A DNA stretch of 64,000 nucleotides from Microbacterium oleivorans (GCF_001644225.1 NZ_LSTV01000005.1:24385-88384), one strand, 5' to 3'. Counted from the stretch's first letter, positions 31,406 to 40,920 are shown. Made by a program: numbers and translations. Notes: generated by a model from the sequence alone, not told the origin.

Positions 31406-32755
31406 ATGCGCATTCGACATCTCCGCCTCACTCTTTCGCTCGCTCTCGTCTCGGTGGGAGCCGTCGTCCTCGCGGGGTGCGTCGCCCCCGCCACCGACGA
31501 GAGCGAGGGGGAAACGGATGCCGCGCGTCTCTCAACCTCGACGGCCAGCTTCTGGGACTCCTCCACCGTCCACTCGATCTCGGTCGACGTGGACGACGAC
31601 GCGCTCGCCGAGCTGCTCGAGACGTACGAGAGCACCGGGGACAAGGAATGGATCGAGGCCACCGTCACGATCGACGGCGAGGTCTACGAGGGCGCAGGGT
31701 TGAAGCTGAAGGGCAATTCGTCGCTGAAGAGCGTCACGAGCGACGACGACCCGAGCGGCATCCCGTGGATCATCCGGCTCGACAAGTTCGTCGACGGCCA
31801 GAACCACGAGGGCATCACCGAGTTCGTCGTCCGGGGGAACAGTTCCGAGACCGCCTTGAACGAAGCCGTCGCGCTCGACCTGCTCGAGCTGGCCGGCCTC
31901 GCCAGCGAACAGGCCGCTGCCACACGGTTCACGATCGCGGGGTCGACCGCGCTGCGCCTGGTCGTCGAGAACCCGGGCGACAGCTGGAACGACTCCACTC
32001 TCGGCGCGACCGCGCTGTACAAGGCCGAGTCGGGCGGGGACTACTCGTACCGCGGCGACGACCCGGAGTCGTACACGGACATCTTCGACCAGGAGGCGGG
32101 TGACGACGACCTCACCCCGCTCATCTCCTTCCTGGAATTCATCAACGACTCCGACGACGAGACGTTCAGCGCCGAACTGTCGGAGCACCTCGACGTCAAC
32201 GAGTTCGCGACCTACCTCGCGTTCCAGGATGTCGTCGACAACTTCGACGACATCGACGGGCCGGGGAACAACTCCTACCTCGCCTACGACGCCGACACCG
32301 GCTTGATGACCGTCGTCAACTGGGATCTCAATCTCGCCTTCGGCGCGTCGCCGGGCGGTGTCGGCGCGGGCGGTGCCGGCGGGGACGGGATGGCGATGCC
32401 CGACCCTGGCGACGCGGCAGCCCCCGACCGTGGTGACGCGGCAGCGCCCGAGGGCGACGCCCGAGCGGATCGGCCGACCCGACCCGACGCCGGCGCGCAG
32501 ATGGGCGGCGGTGGGGGTCGCGGCGGCTCGAACATCCTCGCCTCGCGCTTTCTCGCCGACGAGGACTTCCACGCGCTCTACGAGAGCGAGCTCGAGGAGC
32601 TGAAGGATCTCTTCTACGGCTCGGGCGCCGCGGAGGACATCGTCCAGACCTGGTCGGATGCGCTCGTGACCGGTGCCGGCGACCTGGTCGACGCCGACGT
32701 GATCGCCGCGGATGCCGCGGACCTGACGGCATCCTTCGAACGACTCGCGGACTGA
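31406..32755 (+). CDS. CotH-like kinase-fold lipoprotein
   Basis: 449 residues. Lipoprotein signal with lipobox VLAGC (Cys25), so it should be anchored outside the membrane. The CotH protein-kinase-like fold is seen from about 50 to 310: VTIDGEVYEGAGLKLKGNSSLK, RLDKFVDGQNHEGITEFVVRG, YLAFQDVVDNFDDIDGPGNNSYLAYD and MTVVNWDLNLAFGAS, the last holding the metal-binding Asp of the WDLD-like motif. A low-complexity insert (about 310-375, Gly/Ala/Pro/Asp) interrupts the end of the fold. An imperfect inverted repeat TTAGCCGCG / CGCGGTTAA (31358-31382) precedes the ribosome site. Function in bacteria other than spore formers is not established. Confidence 0.82.
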   Translation: MRIRHLRLTLSLALVSVGAVVLAGCVAPATDESEGETDAARLSTSTASFWDSSTVHSISVDVDDDALAELLETYESTGDKEWIEATVTIDGEVYEGAGLKLKGNSSLKSVTSDDDPSGIPWIIRLDKFVDGQNHEGITEFVVRGNSSETALNEAVALDLLELAGLASEQAAATRFTIAGSTALRLVVENPGDSWNDSTLGATALYKAESGGDYSYRGDDPESYTDIFDQEAGDDDLTPLISFLEFINDSDDETFSAELSEHLDVNEFATYLAFQDVVDNFDDIDGPGNNSYLAYDADTGLMTVVNWDLNLAFGASPGGVGAGGAGGDGMAMPDPGDAAAPDRGDAAAPEGDARADRPTRPDAGAQMGGGGGRGGSNILASRFLADEDFHALYESELEELKDLFYGSGAAEDIVQTWSDALVTGAGDLVDADVIAADAADLTASFERLAD

Positions 32756-32776
32756 CCTCGGCGGCGTGAGGCGGGC

Positions 32777-33547
32777 CTACTTGGCGACGAGCGTCGTCTC
32801 GAAGCTGTAGAGGTCGGGGCGGTAGCAGTGGTGGCCGTACTCGAACGCCCGGCCGGAGTCGTCGAAGGCGACTCGCTCCATCGTGAGGACCGGGCCGTCG
32901 GAGTCGATGTCGAGCAGTTCGCCCTCGTCGCCCCGGGCGCTGCGCGCGCCGATCTTCTGCTTCGCGACGCGGATGGTGACGCCCCGCGCGCGCAGGATCT
33001 CGTAGAGGCCGTGCTCCTCGAGCTGCTCACGGGTGATGTCGGCGAACTCCGACGGCAGGTAGTTCTCGAGCACCGCGACGGGGACGCCGTCGGTGCTGCG
33101 CTGCCGGCGCACGAAGACGACGTCGTCGCCCGGGGTGAGGCCGAGACTCTTCGCGACGATCTCGGAGGCCGGGACGACCTCGTGCCCCAGCACACGCGTC
33201 GCGGGGACGTGCGAGGTGTTCTTGAGGTCCTCGTAGAGGCTCGTCAGTTCGACGGCGCGGGTGACCTGACCCTGCACGACCTGCGTGCCGATGCCGCGCC
33301 GGCGCACGAGCAGCCCCTTGTCGACGAGCTCCTGGATCGCGCGACGGATGGTCGGGCGCGACAGCCCCAGTCGCTGGCCGATCGCGATCTCGTTCTCGAG
33401 CCGTCCGCCCGGGGGGATGGCTCCGGAGTGGATGGCGGCCTCGAGCCGGCTGGACACCTGGAAGTAGAGCGGGACGGGACCGGTGCGATCGAGATCGGCG
33501 AAGAGTTCGGCGGGCCAGTAGGTGTCGGCATCGACCACAGCCCTCAC
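32777..33547 (-). CDS. GntR/HutC-family regulator of the inositol operon
   Basis: 256 residues. N-terminal GntR winged helix (PLYFQVSSRLEAAIHSGAIP, PTIRRAIQELVDKGLLVRRRG) and C-terminal UTRA ligand domain (PGDDVVFVRRQRSTDGVPVAVLENYLP; PVLTMERVAFDDSGRAFEYG). Position divergent from iolC, as in Corynebacterium iolR, makes it the likely repressor of inositol use. GTG 33547 is listed; a GTG at 33538 would be better spaced from GGAAGGAG, so the true start may be three codons in. Confidence 0.87.
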   Translation of the reverse strand: MRAVVDADTYWPAELFADLDRTGPVPLYFQVSSRLEAAIHSGAIPPGGRLENEIAIGQRLGLSRPTIRRAIQELVDKGLLVRRRGIGTQVVQGQVTRAVELTSLYEDLKNTSHVPATRVLGHEVVPASEIVAKSLGLTPGDDVVFVRRQRSTDGVPVAVLENYLPSEFADITREQLEEHGLYEILRARGVTIRVAKQKIGARSARGDEGELLDIDSDGPVLTMERVAFDDSGRAFEYGHHCYRPDLYSFETTLVAK

Positions 33548-33582
33548 GCTCCTTCCGATGGATGACGGGTGTCGCCGGCCTT

Positions 33583-33661
33583 TGTACCGACAACATCACG
33601 TGTCAGGCTAACGGCTCACCGGCCCTCGTCACGGATTTTCCTATGTGATATTGTTAGGACA
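33583..33661. promoter_or_regulatory. Paired operator-like sites between the GntR gene and iolC
   Basis: TGTACCGACAACATCACGT (33583-33601) and, inverted, ATGTGATATTGTTAGGACA (33643-33661, complement TGTCCTAACAATATCACAT) match at 14 of 19 positions. The right copy covers a TATTGT -10 for iolC at 33648-33653, and the left lies upstream of the regulator. This is the likely binding region of the divergent GntR protein. Confidence 0.6.
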
Positions 33662-33689
33662 TGTTTGCGACCCGAGGCCACGCTGCCGG

Positions 33690-34652
33690 ATGACCGCTCG
33701 CGCCGCTGCTCCCGACGTCCTCTCCCTCGGACGACTCGGCGTCGACATCTACCCGCTGCAGACGGGTGTCGGACTCGAAGAGGTTTCGACGTTCGGCAAG
33801 TTCCTCGGGGGGAGCGCGGCCAACGTCGCCGTCGCCGCCGCTCGCTACGGACACGACGTCGCCCTCGTCTCGCGGGTCGGTGACGACCCGTTCGGTCGCT
33901 ACCTGCGCGCCGAACTCGACCGGCTCGACGTCGACCCCGCCCTCGTCGCCGTCGACGGCACGTACAAGACGCCGATCACCCTCTGCGAGATCTTCCCGCC
34001 CGACGACTTCCCGCTGTACTTCTACCGAGAGCCCAAGGCCCCCGACCTCGAGGTGACGCCGGATCAGCTGCCGAGCGACGTGCTGACCGGGGCATCCATC
34101 TTCTGGTCCACGGTCACGGGTCTCAGCCAGGAGCCCAGCCGGTCGACCCAGCTCGACGCGCTGCGGCGCCGCGGCCGTGCGCGCCACACGATCCTCGACC
34201 TCGACTACCGGCCGATGTTCTGGCCCGACCCCGCCGAGGCGAGCGCGCAGGTGTCCGCCGCGCTCGAGCACGTCACGATCGCCGTGGGCAACCGCGAGGA
34301 GTGCGAGGTCGCCGTCGGCGAGACCGAACCGATGCGCGCGGCCGACGCTTTGCTCGAACGCGGTGTCGAGCTCGCGATCGTCAAGCAGGGCCCCGACGGT
34401 GTCCTCGCGAAGACCCGCGACGAGACCGTGGTGGCTCCGCCGTACCTCGTCGACGTCGTCAACGGGCTGGGAGCGGGCGACGCGTTCGGCGGTGCGCTCT
34501 GCCACGGTCTGCTGAGCGGGTGGAGCCTGGAGCGCATCCTGCGCTTCGCCAACGTGGCCGGCGCGATCGTCGCGTCGCGGCTGGAATGTTCGACGGCGAT
34601 GCCGACGGCCGCAGAGGTCGAGGCGATCTTGGACGCGGGGGGCGCGGCATGA
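33690..34652 (+). CDS. iolC: 5-dehydro-2-deoxygluconokinase
   Basis: 320 residues, PfkB sugar kinase fold. The start LSLGRLGVDIYPLQTGVGLEE and the N-terminal signature FGKFLGGSAANVAVAAARYG are followed by the C-terminal PfkB signature VDVVNGLGAGDAFGGAL with the catalytic Asp of GAGD. It phosphorylates 2-deoxy-5-keto-gluconate in inositol breakdown. First gene of the iol operon; the next gene starts within its stop codon (ATGA). Confidence 0.93.
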   Translation: MTARAAAPDVLSLGRLGVDIYPLQTGVGLEEVSTFGKFLGGSAANVAVAAARYGHDVALVSRVGDDPFGRYLRAELDRLDVDPALVAVDGTYKTPITLCEIFPPDDFPLYFYREPKAPDLEVTPDQLPSDVLTGASIFWSTVTGLSQEPSRSTQLDALRRRGRARHTILDLDYRPMFWPDPAEASAQVSAALEHVTIAVGNREECEVAVGETEPMRAADALLERGVELAIVKQGPDGVLAKTRDETVVAPPYLVDVVNGLGAGDAFGGALCHGLLSGWSLERILRFANVAGAIVASRLECSTAMPTAAEVEAILDAGGAA

Positions 34653-35566
34653 GCGATCGAGTCATCACCGAGGAGGCGTTCGCGCGACTGCGCGAGCTGC
34701 GCGCGTTCGACCCCGAGGCGATCCGCCACGCCGTCGCGACCCGCACCCGCCGTCACCTCGACTCCGGCGACGGCCGGCTGTTCATCGTCGCGGCCGATCA
34801 CCCGGCCCGCGGCGCCCTCGCGGTCGGAGCGGATGCCACGGCCATGGCCGACCGCCACGAACTGCTCGAGCGCCTCGCCATCGCACTCAGCCGACCGGGC
34901 GTCGACGGGGTGCTGGGCACGCCCGACATCATCGACGACCTCGCCGCGCTCGGACTCCTCGACGACAAGATCGTCGTCGGGTCGATGAACCGCGGCGGAC
35001 TCCGCGGCGCGGACTTCGAGATGGACGACCGGTACGGCGCCTACGACGTGCCGTCGATGGTCGCGGCGAACCTCGACTTCGCGAAGGCCCTCGTCCGCAT
35101 CAACCTCGCCGATCCGGCCACCGCGTCGACCCTCGAGGCGACGGCCCGTGCCGTCACCGCGGCGGCGGGGGCCGGCATCCCGATCATGCTCGAGCCGTTC
35201 ATGAGCACGTGGAGCGACGGGCGCATCGTCAACGACCTGTCCACCGACGCCGTCATCCTCTCGGTCGCGATCGCGGCGGGCCTCGGCGGGTCCAGCGCGT
35301 ACACCTGGATGAAGCTGCCGGTCGTGCCCGAGATGGAACGCGTCATGGCGGCCACGACCCTGCCGACCCTGCTGCTCGGCGGCGACTCGGGCGACGACCC
35401 CGACGAGACGTTCGCATCGTGGCAGGACGCGCTCGCGCTGCCCGGCGTCCGCGGACTCACCGTCGGTCGCACCCTCCTCTACCCGCCCGACGGCGACACC
35501 GCAGCAGCGGTCGACATCGCCGCCGGTCTCGTCCACTCCTCCCTCCTCACGAAGGAACAGTCATGA
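34649..35566 (+). CDS. Cgl0158-type (beta/alpha)8-barrel aldolase of the inositol operon
   Basis: 305 residues. DeoC/LacD-like barrel: FIVAADHPARGALAVG, VDGVLGTPDIIDDL, GSMNRGGLRG, PIMLEPFMSTWSDG, and YTWMKLPVVPEMERV with the probable Schiff-base Lys in WMKLP. In this operon context it most likely cleaves 2-deoxy-5-keto-gluconate 6-phosphate, doing the job of IolJ, which is absent. That assignment is inferred from position, as in Corynebacterium. It overlaps both neighbours by four bases. Confidence 0.82.
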   Translation: MSDRVITEEAFARLRELRAFDPEAIRHAVATRTRRHLDSGDGRLFIVAADHPARGALAVGADATAMADRHELLERLAIALSRPGVDGVLGTPDIIDDLAALGLLDDKIVVGSMNRGGLRGADFEMDDRYGAYDVPSMVAANLDFAKALVRINLADPATASTLEATARAVTAAAGAGIPIMLEPFMSTWSDGRIVNDLSTDAVILSVAIAAGLGGSSAYTWMKLPVVPEMERVMAATTLPTLLLGGDSGDDPDETFASWQDALALPGVRGLTVGRTLLYPPDGDTAAAVDIAAGLVHSSLLTKEQS

Positions 35567-37101
35567 GCACCTCCTCCGAGAACCGCGTCATCGGCCACTG
35601 GATCGCGGGGGCGCACCGCGCCTCGACGAGCGGGCGGACCGCGCCGGTCTACAACCCGGCGACCGGGTCGGTGCAGGCCGAGGTCGCGCTCGCCGACCAG
35701 GCCGAGATCGATGAGGCCATCGCCGCCGCCGAGGCGGGCTTCCGGGTGTGGTCCGGCTTCTCGATCGCGAAGCGTCAGACGGTGCTGTTCGCGTTCCGCG
35801 AGCTGCTGAACGCGCGCAAGCAGGAACTGGCGCACATCATCACGGCCGAGCACGGCAAGGTCGTCTCGGACGCGATGGGCGAGATCCTCCGCGGTCAGGA
35901 GGTCGTCGAGCTCGCGACCGGATTCCCGCACCTCATCAAGGGCGCCTACTCCGAGAACGCATCGACGGGGATCGACGTCTACTCGATCAAGCAGCCGCTC
36001 GGTGTGGTCGGTGTCATCTCGCCGTTCAACTTCCCCGTCATGGTGCCCCTGTGGTTCGCGCCGATCGCGATCGCGGCGGGGAACGCCGTCGTGCTGAAGC
36101 CGAGCGAGAAGGACCCGTCGGCCGCACTGTGGCTCGCCGAGCTGTGGGCGGAGGCGGGGCTCCCGGCCGGCGTGTTCACGGTGCTCCAGGGCGACAAGCT
36201 CGCCGTCGACGGGCTGCTCCACAGCCCCGTCGTGCAGTCGATCTCGTTCGTCGGATCGACCCCGATCGCCCAGTACATCTACGAGACCGCGTCGCGGAAC
36301 GGCAAGCGCGTGCAGGCCCTCGGCGGTGCGAAGAACCACATGCTCGTCCTCCCCGACGCCGACCTCGACCTTGTCGCCGACCAGGCCGTCAACGCCGGCT
36401 TCGGCGCGGCGGGCGAGCGGTGCATGGCGATCAGCGTCGTCCTCGCGGTGGAGCCGGTCGCCGACGAGCTGATCGCGAAGGTCACCGAGCGCATCGCGAA
36501 GCTGCGGATCGGCAACGGTGCGGGCCAGGACGGCGTCGAGCCGGACATGGGCCCGCTGATCACCGACGTCCACCGCGACAAGGTGTCGTCCTACGTCGAC
36601 ATCGCCGAAGCCGACGGCGCGACGGTCGTCGTCGACGGCCGCGGCTTCACGGTTGCCGGGCACGAGGACGGCTTCTTCTTCGGCCCGACGCTGCTCGACC
36701 ACGTCCCGACGTCGTCGAAGGCGTACACGGAGGAGATCTTCGGGCCCGTCCTGTCGGTCGTCCGCGTCGCGAGCTACGACGAGGGTCTCGCGCTCATCAA
36801 CTCCGGCGAGTTCGGCAACGGGACCGCGATCTTCACCAACGACGGCGGTGCCGCGCGCCGGTTCCAGTCCGAGGTGCAGGTCGGGATGATCGGCATCAAC
36901 GTGCCCATCCCCGTCCCCGTCGCGTACCACTCGTTCGGCGGGTGGAAGAAGTCGCTGTTCGGCGACGCGAAAGCGTACGGTGTCCACGGGTTCGACTTCT
37001 TCACCCGTGAGAAGGCGATCACCAGCCGGTGGCTCGACCCCGCCACGCGAGCCCTCGGCGACCAGGGCGGCATCAACCTCGGCTTCCCCCAGAACACCTG
37101 A
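35563..37101 (+). CDS. iolA: Methylmalonate-semialdehyde dehydrogenase (CoA-acylating)
   Basis: 512 residues, aldehyde dehydrogenase fold. Segments include SPFNFPVMVPLWFAPIAIAAGN, LKPSEKDPS, FVGSTPIAQYIYE and the active cysteine in GFGAAGERCMAISV (about residue 288). The C-terminal GMIGINVPIPVPVAYHSFGGWKKSLFGD is typical of the MmsA/IolA branch. It converts malonate semialdehyde from inositol to acetyl-CoA. The start overlaps the upstream stop (ATGA). Confidence 0.93.
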   Translation: MSTSSENRVIGHWIAGAHRASTSGRTAPVYNPATGSVQAEVALADQAEIDEAIAAAEAGFRVWSGFSIAKRQTVLFAFRELLNARKQELAHIITAEHGKVVSDAMGEILRGQEVVELATGFPHLIKGAYSENASTGIDVYSIKQPLGVVGVISPFNFPVMVPLWFAPIAIAAGNAVVLKPSEKDPSAALWLAELWAEAGLPAGVFTVLQGDKLAVDGLLHSPVVQSISFVGSTPIAQYIYETASRNGKRVQALGGAKNHMLVLPDADLDLVADQAVNAGFGAAGERCMAISVVLAVEPVADELIAKVTERIAKLRIGNGAGQDGVEPDMGPLITDVHRDKVSSYVDIAEADGATVVVDGRGFTVAGHEDGFFFGPTLLDHVPTSSKAYTEEIFGPVLSVVRVASYDEGLALINSGEFGNGTAIFTNDGGAARRFQSEVQVGMIGINVPIPVPVAYHSFGGWKKSLFGDAKAYGVHGFDFFTREKAITSRWLDPATRALGDQGGINLGFPQNT

Positions 37102-37140
37102 TCGCACGCCGCCCGGCGGCGGCATCCCGAGAGCGCGAAG

Positions 37141-38049
37141 ATGAGCATCGAGAACACCTGGTTCCATCGCCGCGGCGACCTCGCCGCGGACGGCTGGGAG
37201 AGCGTCGTCGGACGGGACACCCCCGGCTGGCAGCACACCGGCATCCGTGTCGCCGACCTCGGCGAAGGCGACCGCGTGGAACTCACCGAGACCGACGTCG
37301 AGCGCATCATCGTGCCACTGGCCGGGTCGTTCGAGGTCGCTCACGCCGAGGGCGATGACCGCGCGCACACGCGGCTGCAGGGCCGGCGGTCGGTCTTCGA
37401 CGGGCCGACCGACGTGCTGTACCTGCCGGTCGGGCGGACGGCGACTCTCACGGGCCGCGGTCGCGTGGCCGTCGCGGAGGCCCCGGCATCCGTCCGTCGT
37501 CCCTGGCGGCACATCGCCGCCGCCGAGACCCCCGTCGAACTCCGCGGCGCGGGTGCGTCGAGCCGCCAGGTGCACAACTTCGGAACGCCGCAGGCGCTGG
37601 ATGCCGACCGCCTGATCGTCTGCGAAGTGGTCACCCCCGAGGGCAACTGGTCGTCGTACCCGCCGCACAAGCACGACGAGCACGTCCCCGGTCACGAGTC
37701 GCGCCTCGAGGAGATCTACTACTTCGAGTCCGCGCCGGCGACAGGGTCCGCGGCATCCGCCGACACCGCCTTCGGGATGTTCAGCACCTACTCGTCGCCC
37801 GCCGGCGAGATCGACATCAACGCCATGGTCCGCACGGGCGACATCGCCCTCGTCCCCTACGGGTACCACGGTCCGGCCGTCGCCGCCCCCGGGTACGACC
37901 TCTACTACCTCAACGTGATGGCCGGGCCCGACCCCGACCGCGCGTGGCTCATCAGCGACGACCCCGCGCACGCGTGGGTCCGCGACACCTGGGCGGATCA
38001 GGGCATCGATCCGCGACTCCCGTACCCGACCGAGGAAGGCCGATCCTGA
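37141..38049 (+). CDS. iolB: 5-deoxy-glucuronate isomerase
   Basis: 302 residues, bicupin. The metal site is visible in SYPPHKHDEHVPGHESRLEEIYYFE, where two His, a Glu and later HGPAVAAPGYDLYYLNVMAGP complete the second cupin. Converts 5-deoxyglucuronate to 2-deoxy-5-keto-gluconate, feeding IolC. A 39-base gap with GAGAG separates it from iolA, the largest gap inside this operon apart from that before iolG; its stop overlaps the iolD start (TGATG). Confidence 0.93.
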   Translation: MSIENTWFHRRGDLAADGWESVVGRDTPGWQHTGIRVADLGEGDRVELTETDVERIIVPLAGSFEVAHAEGDDRAHTRLQGRRSVFDGPTDVLYLPVGRTATLTGRGRVAVAEAPASVRRPWRHIAAAETPVELRGAGASSRQVHNFGTPQALDADRLIVCEVVTPEGNWSSYPPHKHDEHVPGHESRLEEIYYFESAPATGSAASADTAFGMFSTYSSPAGEIDINAMVRTGDIALVPYGYHGPAVAAPGYDLYYLNVMAGPDPDRAWLISDDPAHAWVRDTWADQGIDPRLPYPTEEGRS

Positions 38050-39974
38050 TGGCAGAGACGAAGCGGATGACGGTCAGCCAGGCGCTCATCGAGTTCCTGG
38101 CCCACCAGTGGACCGTCGACGGCGACGTGCGCGAGCGCACGATCCCCGGGGTCTTCGGCATCTTCGGCCACGGCAACGTCGCCGGCATCGGTCAGGCGCT
38201 CACGCAGCTGAACGTGCACGACCCCGACCTCATGCCGTACCACCAGGCCCGCAACGAGCAGGCGATGGTGCACCAGGCCGTCGGCTACGCGCGGATGCAC
38301 CGCCGCCGCGGGACGTATGCCGCCGCGGCATCCGTCGGTCCGGGTGCGGCCAACATGCTCACCGGCGCCGCCCTCGCCACGACCAATCGCCTGCCCGCCC
38401 TGCTGCTGCCGAGCGACACGTTCGCGACCCGCGTCGCCGACCCCGTGCTGCAGCAGCTCGAGCAGCCGTGGGACATCGGGCTCACCGTCAACGACGCGTT
38501 CCGGCCGCTGTCGAAGTTCTTCGACCGCGTGCAGCGGCCCGAGCAGCTGTACTCGATCGCGCTCGCCGCGATGCGGGTGCTGACCGATCCCGCCGAGACC
38601 GGTGCGGTCACGATCGCCCTCCCCGAGGACGTGCAGGCCGAGGCGCTCGACGTGCCGATCGAGTTCCTGCAGGACCGCGAGTGGCACATCCGGCGTCCGC
38701 TCCCCGAGCGCGGCCCGCTCGAGCGCGCGGTCGCCGCGATCCGCTCGGCGCGGAAGCCGTTCATCGTCGCGGGCGGCGGGGTGATCTACTCCGAGGCCGA
38801 GGAGCAGCTCCGCGCGTTCGTCGAGGCCACCGGCATCCCCGTCGGCACGACCCAGGCCGGCGGCGGCTCCCTCGCCTGGGACCACCCGCAGTACCTCGGC
38901 GGCGTCGGCGCGACCGGCTCGCTCGCGGCCAACCGGCTCGCCGCCGAGGCCGACGTCGTCATCGGGATCGGCACCCGCTACAGCGACTTCACGACCGCCT
39001 CGCGGACCGCGTTCCAGAACCCCGACGTCGTCTTCGTCAACATCAACGTCGCCGCCTTCGACGCGTACAAGCACGGGTCCGAGCTGCCGGTGATCGCCGA
39101 CGCCCGCGAGGCGCTCGTCGCGCTGAGTCGCGAGCTCGAGGGCTTCCGCGTGACGGCCGACCACGCCGAGCGGATCGCGCGGCAGAAGGCCGAGTGGGAC
39201 GAGATCGTCGACGCCGCGTTCGCACCCTCGGGCACCGACCGCCCCGGCCAGCCCGAGATCATCCACGCCGTGCACGCCGCGACCGACCCGCGCGACGTCA
39301 TCGTGCAGGCGGCGGGGTCGCTCCCCGGCGACCTGCACAAGCTGTGGCGCGTGCGCGACCCGCTCGGCTACCACGTCGAGTACGCCTTCTCGTGCATGGG
39401 GTACGAGATCGCCGGCGGCCTCGGCGCGAAGCGCGGCCTCGAAGCGTCGGGCGACGACCGCGACGTCATCGTCATGGTCGGCGACGGGTCGTACCTGATG
39501 CTCAACAGCGAGCTCGTCACGGCGGTCGCCGAGGGCATCAAGATCATCGTCGTCCTCATCCAGAACCACGGCTTCGCCTCGATCGGCCACCTGTCCGAGA
39601 CGGTCGGGTCGCAGCGCTTCGGCACGCAGTACCGCACGTACGACCCCGCGGCGAAGAACTTCCAGAACGGCGACGTCCTCCCCGTCGACCTCGCCATGAA
39701 CGCCCGCAGTTACGGCATGGACGTCGTCGAGATCGCGGAGGGACCGGATGCCGCGGCGGACCTGACCGCCGCCGTCGCCGCCGCGAAGGCATCCGACCGG
39801 TCGACGTTCATCCACATCAACAGCGATCCGCTCGTCTACGCGCCCGATGGCGCCGGGTGGTGGGACGTGCCCGTCCCGGAAGTGTCGACCATCGAGTCCA
39901 CGCAGCAGGCCCGCGAGGCCTACGTCGGCGAACGCGCCGCGCAGCGCCCGCTCCTCGGCGGGGGTGCCCGATGA
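38049..39974 (+). CDS. iolD: 3D-(3,5/4)-trihydroxycyclohexane-1,2-dione hydrolase
   Basis: 641 residues, thiamine diphosphate enzyme that opens the inositol-derived ring. The N-terminal pyrimidine domain has GIFGHGNVAGIGQAL and NEQAMVHQAVGYAR with the activating Glu. The C-terminal domain has the cofactor motif MVGDGSYLMLNSELVTAV with IIVVLIQNHGFASIGHLSE (GDGS to N, about residue 480). ATG 38049 overlaps the iolB stop. Fully typical length. Confidence 0.95.
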   Translation: MAETKRMTVSQALIEFLAHQWTVDGDVRERTIPGVFGIFGHGNVAGIGQALTQLNVHDPDLMPYHQARNEQAMVHQAVGYARMHRRRGTYAAAASVGPGAANMLTGAALATTNRLPALLLPSDTFATRVADPVLQQLEQPWDIGLTVNDAFRPLSKFFDRVQRPEQLYSIALAAMRVLTDPAETGAVTIALPEDVQAEALDVPIEFLQDREWHIRRPLPERGPLERAVAAIRSARKPFIVAGGGVIYSEAEEQLRAFVEATGIPVGTTQAGGGSLAWDHPQYLGGVGATGSLAANRLAAEADVVIGIGTRYSDFTTASRTAFQNPDVVFVNINVAAFDAYKHGSELPVIADAREALVALSRELEGFRVTADHAERIARQKAEWDEIVDAAFAPSGTDRPGQPEIIHAVHAATDPRDVIVQAAGSLPGDLHKLWRVRDPLGYHVEYAFSCMGYEIAGGLGAKRGLEASGDDRDVIVMVGDGSYLMLNSELVTAVAEGIKIIVVLIQNHGFASIGHLSETVGSQRFGTQYRTYDPAAKNFQNGDVLPVDLAMNARSYGMDVVEIAEGPDAAADLTAAVAAAKASDRSTFIHINSDPLVYAPDGAGWWDVPVPEVSTIESTQQAREAYVGERAAQRPLLGGGAR

Positions 39975-40888
39975 AGGCGACGGTCGCCGGCGCCCCGGTC
40001 AGCTTCGGCGTGTTCGAGCTGACGCCCGAGGGCGCGGAGACGATCTCGCCCGACTCGATGATGGAGGCTCTCGCCGCCGCGGACTACGCGGGCATCGACC
40101 TCGGGCCGCTCGGCTTCCTGGGCGAGGACGCGGCCCTGCGCGCCCGCCTCGACCGCTTCGGCATGGCGCTGGCCGGCGGCTGGGTGCAGCTGCCGTTCTC
40201 GGACGACGAGGCTTTCGCGGCGGCCCTCCCCGACCTGCGCGCCGCGCTCCGGCAGTTCTCGGTCGGCGCCGAGGCCGGCACGGGTCCGCTGCCGTTGCCG
40301 ACCCTCGCCGACGACGGGTCCGCGCTCCGACGCGGTGCCCCGGGTCGCGGCGCCGAGGTCGACCGTCTCGACGCGGATGCCTGGGGCCGCCTCACCGACA
40401 ACGTCGCCCGCGCCGCGGCCGTCGTCCGCGAGGCCGGGTTCGAGCCGACGTTCCACCACCATGCAGGGACGTTCGTCGAGTCGCCCGACGAGATCGACCG
40501 GTTCCTCGCCGACACCGACGTCGACCTGACCCTCGACACCGGGCACCTGTTCATCGCGGGCGGTGATCCGCTCGCCGCCGTCGAGCGCTGGGGCGACCGG
40601 ATCAACCACCTGCACCTGAAGGACGTCGACCTGACCGCGCTCCGCCGCGTGCTCGCCGCCGGCGGAGGGATGCCGGAGGTCTGGTCGGGCGGCTCGTTCG
40701 TCGCCTTCGGCCAGGGCGACATCGACCTCGCCTCGGTGCTGACCGCCCTCGACGCGCGCGGGTACGAGGGCTGGGTCGTCGTCGAGCAGGACGTGCTCAA
40801 CGGCCCCGACGTCGCCCTCGACGCGTTCGTCACGGCCCGCTCCGCCGATCAGGCCACGAACCGCGACGCGCTCCGCGCCTGGGTGTGA
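39971..40888 (+). CDS. iolE: 2-keto-myo-inositol dehydratase / TIM-barrel isomerase
   Basis: 305 residues, xylose-isomerase-like barrel. Metal ligands lie in FEPTFHHHAGTFVES, DLTLDTGHLFIAGG and INHLHLKDVDL, ending with GWVVVEQDVL, as in IolE. It dehydrates 2-keto-myo-inositol to the dione that IolD hydrolyses. The ATGA overlap with iolD points to coupled translation. Confidence 0.9.
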   Translation: MKATVAGAPVSFGVFELTPEGAETISPDSMMEALAAADYAGIDLGPLGFLGEDAALRARLDRFGMALAGGWVQLPFSDDEAFAAALPDLRAALRQFSVGAEAGTGPLPLPTLADDGSALRRGAPGRGAEVDRLDADAWGRLTDNVARAAAVVREAGFEPTFHHHAGTFVESPDEIDRFLADTDVDLTLDTGHLFIAGGDPLAAVERWGDRINHLHLKDVDLTALRRVLAAGGGMPEVWSGGSFVAFGQGDIDLASVLTALDARGYEGWVVVEQDVLNGPDVALDAFVTARSADQATNRDALRAWV

Positions 40889-40920
40889 CCCGCCTTCCCC
40901 CCCCCGAGAACAGGAACGAC

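Noticed and set aside
40897..40905. Run of nine C residues between iolE and iolG
   Set aside because: Possible slippage site, but it is intergenic, so a length change would alter only spacing to the ribosome site; no evidence of phase variation.
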